Made by a program: the position numbers and the translations under genes | In this document: positions 58,780 through 64,000 of the stretch, piece by piece | Layout of the letters: each line of letters starts with the position of its first letter | Position numbering within the stretch: the stretch's first letter is position 1 | The notes under the pieces: model-generated | What the model was told of the DNA's origin: nothing | Seen by the model: only the letters and a program-made list of their open reading frames with translations | Databases searched by the model: none | Assembly: GCF_006438955.1 (NCBI RefSeq) | Contig: NZ_RCZK01000008.1 | Span: 1-64,000 of the forward strand | Source: Sphingomonas oligophenolica | GTDB lineage: Bacteria > Pseudomonadota > Alphaproteobacteria > Sphingomonadales > Sphingomonadaceae | Direction: 5' to 3' | DNA length: 64,000 nt

Positions 58780-59730
58780 ATGAACGACAAAGTGAAGGAC
58801 GCCGTCGCTGCCGTCGCGGGGAATCGCGCCACCGTCAGGATGGAGGGCGCACGTGCCGGGATCGTGCTCGACGCGACCGGCTTGACCCCCACCGCGCGCG
58901 ATGCGCTGGAGGCCGCGGTGCGCGACGCGGCGGCGCTGCCCGGCGTCGACGAGGTGCGCGTCGTGGTGACCGCCGAGCGGGTCGCGCGCCAGCTGGTCGC
59001 GGTCGCCAGCGGCAAGGGCGGGGTCGGCAAATCGACGCTCGCCGCCAACCTCGCGATCGCGCTGGCCAAGGCGGGTCGCCGCGTCGGGCTGGTCGACGCC
59101 GACATCTATGGCCCGTCGCAACCGCGACTGATGCAGGTCGAAGGCACCCGCCCGACCGCCAACGACAAGGTGCTCGACCCGGTCCCCACCCCCTATGGCG
59201 TGCCGCTGCTGTCGATGGGGCAGCTTGTCGATCCGGGCCGCGCGCTCGCGTGGCGAGGGCCGATGGCGGCGGGCGCGCTTGGCCAGCTTGTCGAGGCGGA
59301 TTGGGGCGCGACCGATACGCTGGTGCTCGATCTGCCGCCGGGCACCGGCGACGTCCAGCTGACGATGGTCCAGAAATACAAAGCCGCCGGCGCGGTGATC
59401 GTGTCGACCCCGCAGGATCTCGCGCTGATCGACGCGACCCGCGCGATCGACCTGTTCGACAAGGCGGGCGTGCCGATCATCGGTCTGGTCGAGAACATGG
59501 CGGGCTATGTCTGTCCGCATTGCGGCGAATCGTCCGACCCGTTCGGCAACGGCGGCGCGGAGGCCGCAGCGGCGCGCCTCAACATTCCGTTCCTCGGGCG
59601 CATCCCACTGACGATCGCGATCCGCACCGCCTCGGACGCGGGCGAGCCCCCCGCGGCGGGGAACGGCGCCGATGCGGCGGCGTTTCATGCCATAGCCGCG
59701 CGGGTCGACGCGTGGCTCAAGGAACGCTGA
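58780..59730 (+). CDS. mrp: Mrp/ApbC Fe-S carrier ATPase
   Basis: This 316-residue P-loop protein transfers Fe-S clusters. It has an N-terminal small domain (1-65), the deviant Walker A GKGGVGKST, DADIYGPSQPRLM, DLPPGTGDVQLTM and the cluster cysteines in VCPHCGESSDPFG. Metabolic context with ErpA elsewhere in the window is consistent but not physically linked. Confidence 0.95.
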   Translation: MNDKVKDAVAAVAGNRATVRMEGARAGIVLDATGLTPTARDALEAAVRDAAALPGVDEVRVVVTAERVARQLVAVASGKGGVGKSTLAANLAIALAKAGRRVGLVDADIYGPSQPRLMQVEGTRPTANDKVLDPVPTPYGVPLLSMGQLVDPGRALAWRGPMAAGALGQLVEADWGATDTLVLDLPPGTGDVQLTMVQKYKAAGAVIVSTPQDLALIDATRAIDLFDKAGVPIIGLVENMAGYVCPHCGESSDPFGNGGAEAAAARLNIPFLGRIPLTIAIRTASDAGEPPAAGNGADAAAFHAIAARVDAWLKER

Positions 59731-59740
59731 CGCGTCGTCT

Positions 59741-59805
59741 GTTCGCCCTGAGCCTGTCGAACGGCATCAGGCGCAACGGTGCGCCGACAAGTTCAGCACG
59801 AACGG
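59741..59805. repeat. degenerate sphingomonad palindromic repeat
   Basis: Arms GTTCGCCCTGAGCCTGTCGA (59741-59760) and CGACAAGTTCAGCACGAACG (59785-59804) match the two arms of the repeat at 32345 in opposite orientation, with a few mismatches. It lies between the mrp and CoA-binding protein genes. Confidence 0.7.
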
Positions 59806-59815
59806 AGGAAGACCG

Positions 59816-60256
59816 ATGCCGCTGACCACCGACGCCGAGATCAAGGACCTGCTCGAGAGCGCGCGGACGATCGCGATGGTCGGCGCGTCGGATCGCGCCG
59901 ATCGCCCGAGCTACGGCGTCATGGCGAAGCTCCAGGCGCATGGCTATCGCGTCATTCCGGTCAATCCGCAGATCACCGGTGAACATGTCCATGGCGAATT
60001 CGTGTTCCGCGAGCTCGCCCAGCTCGGCGATCCGATCGACATCGTCGACATCTTCCGCCGACCGGAGGCAGCGGGCGAGGCGGTCGACCAGGCGATCACG
60101 ATCGGCGCGAAGGCGGTGTGGATGCAGCTCGGCGTGGTGAACGCGCAAGCCGCCGCGCGCGCCGAGGCCGCAGGGCTGAAGGTCGTGATGGATCGTTGCC
60201 CCGCGATCGACATCCCGCGGCTCGGCGTCGCCCGGATCGTGGCCGCAACCGGCTGA
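59816..60256 (+). CDS. CoA-binding domain protein (YccU-like)
   Basis: This 146-residue protein with a Rossmann-type CoA-binding domain has TIAMVGASDRADRPSYGVM, GYRVIPVNPQITGE and KAVWMQLGVVNAQAAARAEA. The family resembles the ligand-binding half of succinyl-CoA synthetase but lacks a catalytic partner; function unknown. GGAGGAAGACCG precedes the ATG. Confidence 0.9.
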   Translation: MPLTTDAEIKDLLESARTIAMVGASDRADRPSYGVMAKLQAHGYRVIPVNPQITGEHVHGEFVFRELAQLGDPIDIVDIFRRPEAAGEAVDQAITIGAKAVWMQLGVVNAQAAARAEAAGLKVVMDRCPAIDIPRLGVARIVAATG

Positions 60257-60321
60257 TTTCACGCCTTTACGACGCGCCGCGATGCGCGCATGATCGGGCG
60301 ATTCGGGATGGGAGTCGGCCG

Positions 60322-60687
60322 ATGCTGCCGGTGCTGTTGATGATGATCGCGGTCCAGGACGCCGATGCCTTGATGGCGAACGCACGCTCCATGACCACCG
60401 CCGAACAGCGGTGCACCCTCTCGTCCGATTCGACCGACATTACGGTATGCGGGCTGCGCCAGGCGGATCGCTACCGGGTACCCATCGTCGTCCACGACCC
60501 AGGTGATCGTCGCCATGAAGCCGTTTGGGCGGAACGTACGCGCCTGCTCCACCGCACCAACCGCATCGAGGACATGAGCGCCTTCCTCGTCGAGACCGGG
60601 ATGGCGGGGGTGTCGGCCGCAGTCACGATCGGCGGCCCGCAGGCGGGACAAACGTCGGTGGATGGCATGCGGAAGCTAGCGCCGTGA
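60322..60687 (+). CDS. hypothetical secreted protein, 121 aa
   Basis: This protein has a short hydrophobic N terminus (MLPVLLMMIAVQDADAL) and a polar remainder that contains DSTDITVCGLRQADRYRV. The next gene carries a closely similar element (ESDIVVCGVREGSARL), and the stop overlaps that gene's GTG start. I do not recognise a domain. The two probably belong to a sphingomonad-type family of small exported proteins. Confidence 0.6.
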   Translation: MLPVLLMMIAVQDADALMANARSMTTAEQRCTLSSDSTDITVCGLRQADRYRVPIVVHDPGDRRHEAVWAERTRLLHRTNRIEDMSAFLVETGMAGVSAAVTIGGPQAGQTSVDGMRKLAP

Positions 60688-61184
60688 TCGCGCTGGGGCT
60701 GATCGCGCTGCTTCAGGCTGCGCCGACCGCCGTACCCCCGGGGTCCGAAAAATTCTCAATCCTGTTTCCCGAGTGTGCACCAGCGGCACCCGAATCCGAT
60801 ATTGTCGTCTGCGGCGTCAGGGAGGGCAGTGCGCGCCTGCCGCTGTCCAACGATCGCGGGCCGCCGGATCGCGGCTTGCCGAGCAATCCCCATCGAACCG
60901 GCGTCGGCGCGCTCGCCGCCACGGGCGCGCCATGCGCGACGCTGCAGGGCGGATGCGAGGTCGGCGTCAACGTGCTCGGCCCCCCGGTGGTGCTCGTGCG
61001 GTTGCTCACCAAGCTGATCAACCCCAACAACGATTGCTGCGCGCCCGGTGAAGCGACCGATCCGATGGCGCTCGCCCGCGATGGCGTGCGCGGCATCAAG
61101 GCGATGTTCGCCAAAAAACCCGACAAGTCCGGCCGCATCGATATCCCGCTCGACGACCCGCCGCCGCCACCGCTCCAGCCCTGA
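60684..61184 (+). CDS. hypothetical secreted protein, 166 aa
   Basis: This protein starts at GTG 60684 with a hydrophobic segment (VIALGLIALLQAAPTAV). The mature part contains several cysteines (ECAP, VVCG, APCATLQGGCE, DCCAPGE), and the C terminus is Pro-rich (DDPPPPPLQP). The motif DIVVCG(V/L)R is shared with the preceding gene. Function unknown; it is probably exported and disulfide-bonded. Confidence 0.6.
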   Translation: MIALGLIALLQAAPTAVPPGSEKFSILFPECAPAAPESDIVVCGVREGSARLPLSNDRGPPDRGLPSNPHRTGVGALAATGAPCATLQGGCEVGVNVLGPPVVLVRLLTKLINPNNDCCAPGEATDPMALARDGVRGIKAMFAKKPDKSGRIDIPLDDPPPPPLQP

Positions 61185-61196
61185 GCCGCGCGACGC

Positions 61197-62513
61197 TTAC
61201 TCCAGGATGTGCATCCACAGCGGCGCGCCCGCGAGACTCGACGACCCGCGCAGTTTCTCCAGCGCCTGCGCAACGCATCGTTCGGGGCCGTCGTGCGTCA
61301 CGATCGCGACGAGCACGGCGCCGGCGTCGTCGCCATGCCCCCCACGCTGGATCAGCGATTCGATCGACACCCCCGCATCGCGCATCGCCGCGGCAATCTC
61401 GGCCAGCACGCCAACGCGGTCCTCGACCGTGAAGCGCAGATACGCGCGCCCCCGCCGCTCGCCGCTATCGGCTTTGCTGGCGACATCGAGCGAATCGGCG
61501 GGCATCGCGAACGCGGGGCCGAATTCGCCGCGCGCGATATCGATCAGGTCGGCGACCACCGCGCTGGCGGTCGGCCCGTCACCCGCGCCCGCGCCCTGGA
61601 AGAATAGCCGCCCGACGAAATTGCCCTCGGCGACGACCGCGTTGAGCGATCCGGTGACGTGCGCGAGCGGATGGTCGATCGGCACCAGATGCGGGTGGAC
61701 GCGCTGAAACAACCCGTGCGCGCCCGCTTCGGCAACCCCGACCAGCCGCACCTTGTAACCCAGCGCCGCCGCCTCGGCGATGTCGGCGGCGATCACCTGG
61801 CGGATACCGTGCGCGTCGACGTCGTCGAACGCGGGCGTCGTTCCGAACGCGAGGCTCGCGAGCAGCGACAGCTTGTGCGCGGCATCGATGCCGTCGATGT
61901 CGAAGGTCGGATCTGCCTCGGCATAGCCCAGCGCCTGCGCTTCGGCGAGGACGTCGGCGAAATCGCGCGCCCTCCCTTTTTCATCGGGCATTTCCATCTT
62001 GCTCAGGATGAAATTGCAGGTGCCGTTGAGGATGCCATAGACGCGCGCGATCTCGTTCGCCGCCGCGCCCTCGCGCAGCCCCTTCACGACCGGGATGCCG
62101 CCTGCGACCGCGGCCTCGAACTTCAGCGGCACCCCCGCGGCTTCGGCCGCGCGCGCGAGTTCCAATCCGTGGTGCGCCAGCATCGCCTTGTTCGCGGTGA
62201 CGAAGCCCTTGCCCGCGCCCAGCGTCGCGCGCGCCAGCGTCAGCGCGGGGCCGTCGGACCCGCCGATCAGCTCGACCACCACGTCGGCGCCCTGGTGGTT
62301 CGCCAACGCGGACGTGTCGTCCACCCAGGCAAAGCGCGTGGCGTCAAAGCCGCGATCCTTGGTCCGATCGCGCGCGGAGACCGCGACGACCTCGATTTCG
62401 CGCCCCGCGCGCCGGGTGATCAGGTCGCGGTTCGCGTCGAGCAGGCGGATCACCCCGCCCCCGACGGTCCCCAGGCCGGCAAGCGCCACGCGCAACGGTT
62501 CGGTGCTAGTCAT
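61197..62513 (-). CDS. hom: homoserine dehydrogenase
   Basis: This 438-residue enzyme reduces aspartate semialdehyde to homoserine for threonine, methionine and isoleucine synthesis. It has an NAD(P)-binding GLGTVGGGVIRLLDAN, the catalytic region FEAAVAGGIPVVKGLREG and ADPTFDIDGIDAAHKL, and a C-terminal ACT domain (about 350-430) for allosteric control. The ATG at 62513 is 49 bases after the DUF2189 gene's stop on the same strand. Confidence 0.95.
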   Translation of the reverse strand: MTSTEPLRVALAGLGTVGGGVIRLLDANRDLITRRAGREIEVVAVSARDRTKDRGFDATRFAWVDDTSALANHQGADVVVELIGGSDGPALTLARATLGAGKGFVTANKAMLAHHGLELARAAEAAGVPLKFEAAVAGGIPVVKGLREGAAANEIARVYGILNGTCNFILSKMEMPDEKGRARDFADVLAEAQALGYAEADPTFDIDGIDAAHKLSLLASLAFGTTPAFDDVDAHGIRQVIAADIAEAAALGYKVRLVGVAEAGAHGLFQRVHPHLVPIDHPLAHVTGSLNAVVAEGNFVGRLFFQGAGAGDGPTASAVVADLIDIARGEFGPAFAMPADSLDVASKADSGERRGRAYLRFTVEDRVGVLAEIAAAMRDAGVSIESLIQRGGHGDDAGAVLVAIVTHDGPERCVAQALEKLRGSSSLAGAPLWMHILE

Positions 62514-62562
62514 CGCCGCCGCCTAGCGGACGCGGACCCGGGCTGTCGAGCGAGCGGTGCCC

Positions 62563-63354
62563 TCAGCGCACCACCATCGCGGTGTACAGATGCCACGTGG
62601 AATAGCCGAGCCACGGCAGCACGATCGCGAGGCCGATCCCTAACGGCAGCGTGCCGAGCGCCAGCAGCGCCGCGACGCGCAGCCCCCAGCCGATCGCCGC
62701 GTGCGGGTTGGCGCGGAACGCCTTCACCGAGGTCCGAACCGCAACCCCCGCATCGACCGAGGTATCGACGACCATCGGGAACGACACCCAGGTGAAGACC
62801 AGGGTCGCGACCGCGAAGCCGAGCCCGGCGAGGTTGCCGAGGATGATCATCGTCCAGCCCTCGCGCGTCGAAAACAGCCGCGCCAAGAAATCGCTCACGT
62901 TGGGCGCGCCGTCGGTTCCCAGCGTCGAGGCATAGATGACATACGCCACCAGCAGCCAGCCGAGGAATAGCAGCGCCAGTCCCGACGTCAGCGCCGCAAG
63001 CGGGGTGCGCGACCGCCCGTTGAGCGGATCGATGAAATGCCACCAGTTCGCCTCGCGTCCTTCCTCGGCACGCCGCGCGATCTCGTAGAAGCCCGAAGCC
63101 ACTGCAGGCCCCGCGATCGAGAGCCCCGCGACGAGCGGGAAGAGCAGCGGCAACAGCGGCTGGTTGAGCGCGACGTACACCGCAAGCAGGCAGACGAGCG
63201 AATACAGCAGCCCGATGAACAGCAGGTCGCCGCGCCGTTCGGTGAAATCCTTCCAACCCCGTCGCAACGCCCAATCGAGATCCGCAGAAGATAACTGGCG
63301 GATTTCGGGCACTTCACTGGCGATCGGCATCGCCGCCGCACTCTGGGTGGTCAT
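62563..63354 (-). CDS. DUF2189 family membrane protein
   Basis: This 263-residue integral membrane protein has about six hydrophobic segments and a conserved N terminus with LRRGWKDFTERRGDLLFIGL, typical of DUF2189. Its function is unknown; relatives are annotated as cytochrome c oxidase subunit-like or hypothetical. It lies upstream of hom on the same strand and divergent from the OPT transporter gene. Confidence 0.88.
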   Translation of the reverse strand: MTTQSAAAMPIASEVPEIRQLSSADLDWALRRGWKDFTERRGDLLFIGLLYSLVCLLAVYVALNQPLLPLLFPLVAGLSIAGPAVASGFYEIARRAEEGREANWWHFIDPLNGRSRTPLAALTSGLALLFLGWLLVAYVIYASTLGTDGAPNVSDFLARLFSTREGWTMIILGNLAGLGFAVATLVFTWVSFPMVVDTSVDAGVAVRTSVKAFRANPHAAIGWGLRVAALLALGTLPLGIGLAIVLPWLGYSTWHLYTAMVVR

Positions 63355-63512
63355 CGGTTGTCTCCTGATGCTGTGGTCGTCGTCTCGCTTCGGTTTTGGA
63401 TGGGTAGCGCGATGCTACACCCGGCCATGAACTTTCCCAAGCCTGCATCACGAGCCTGCAACGGTATAAATTTGCGCTGTCACGACAGCGCGCGATGCGC
63501 CATCATCGGGGC

Positions 63513-64000
63513 ATGGCAACCACCCCCGCGCCGCGCGATACGCCCCCGGCTTCCCCCCTCGCCCCGATCGCCGAACTCACGGTCCGCGGTATCATTCTCG
63601 GCGGTCTCATCACGCTGCTGTTCACCGCGGCGAACGTGTATCTGGGGCTCAAGGTCGGGCTGACCTTCGCGACCTCGATCCCCGCGGCGGTGATCTCGAT
63701 GGCGGTGCTGCGCTACCTGCCGGGCGCGACGATCCTCGAAAACAACATCGTCCAGACCGTCGCGAGCGCCGCGGGAACGCTGGCGGCGATCATCTTCGTG
63801 CTGCCAGGACTAGTCATGATCGGGTGGTGGCAGGGGTTCCCCTATCTGCTCACCGCGGGGATCACCGCGACAGGCGGAATTCTCGGCGTGATGTTCTCGG
63901 TTCCGTTGCGCCGCGCGCTCGTGGTCGACACCGACCTGCCCTATCCCGAAGGCCGCGCCGCTGCCGAGGTGCTCAAGGTCGGCGCGGGGAGCCGCGAGGG
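63513..64000 (+). CDS. OPT-family oligopeptide transporter (partial)
   Basis: This gives the N-terminal 162 residues of an inner-membrane transporter; the gene continues past the window. GLITLLFTAANVYLGLKVGL and FATSIPAAVISMAVLRYLPG are diagnostic of bacterial OPT proteins, which import peptides or metal chelates. The end of the window is in DTDLPYPEGRAAAEVLKVG, a conserved cytosolic loop. The start ATG at 63513 follows TCGGGGC. Confidence 0.92.
   Translation, partial: MATTPAPRDTPPASPLAPIAELTVRGIILGGLITLLFTAANVYLGLKVGLTFATSIPAAVISMAVLRYLPGATILENNIVQTVASAAGTLAAIIFVLPGLVMIGWWQGFPYLLTAGITATGGILGVMFSVPLRRALVVDTDLPYPEGRAAAEVLKVGAGSRE

Overview
The window is chromosomal DNA of a high-GC alphaproteobacterium, almost certainly Sphingomonadaceae (Sphingomonas or a close relative). 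This rests on the large Oar-type TonB receptor, the palindromic intergenic repeats (CCCGGGCTTGTCCCGGG type, and the CCGTTCGTGCTGAGCCTGTCG / GGCTCAGGGCGAACGG type), the short class III PHA synthase, the NodT-type efflux lipoprotein, and GC-rich codon use throughout. Most genes are ordinary housekeeping. No rRNA, tRNA or CRISPR array was seen.

Layout. Bases 1-3600 are an accessory patch: the 5' end of an IS3-type transposase gene, a small hypothetical gene, a YedK/HMCES-type peptidase, an NTF2-like protein, a gene-poor stretch and a gene that appears broken by a one-base frameshift. Bases 3987-9339 carry a TonB-dependent receptor with a strong terminator, then a LytS-type sensor kinase and its LytTR response regulator. 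A palindromic repeat precedes a fused acetyltransferase/carbon-nitrogen hydrolase. Bases 11289-13290 are a conspicuously AT-richer insert encoding an overlapping Ser/Thr kinase and PP2C phosphatase pair. Then come an ABC-F ATPase and a flavodoxin-like reductase.

Bases 16240-23298 (minus strand) form a tightly packed pentose phosphate operon: rpiA, tkt, tal, gnd, two HAD-IIB phosphatases (one resembling eukaryotic-type phosphomannomutase) and an NTF2-like protein. It is divergent from a tripartite RND efflux operon (23456-29419). Bases 29467-39197 look like a carbon-storage region. On the plus strand are a PhaE-like subunit, class III PhaC, an acetyltransferase and an alpha/beta hydrolase. Converging on the minus strand are a LuxR-type regulator with a C-terminal membrane segment, two unknowns, a P450-reductase fusion (CYP102 type), a WS/DGAT acyltransferase and a phasin.

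Bases 39415-50217 hold aconitase, a CBU_0592-like membrane protein, a GFA-family protein, an amino-acid permease, an M13 peptidase, an outer-membrane protein, exonuclease III, an ErpA-type Fe-S protein and an M23 peptidase. Bases 50559-64000 hold a 2OG-Fe(II) oxygenase, a DUF1993 protein, an M20 amidohydrolase, a HerA-like ATPase, a Do-type protease, HflK/HflC, Mrp, a CoA-binding protein, two tandem small secreted proteins, homoserine dehydrogenase, a DUF2189 protein and the start of an OPT transporter.

The items most worth a second look are the AT-rich kinase/phosphatase pair, the two HAD enzymes locked into the pentose phosphate operon, a 25-base hairpin found twice with a compensated base pair (once nested inside another repeat), a small ORF with an in-frame 42-base repeat whose only mismatch is synonymous, and hairpins overlapping translation starts.
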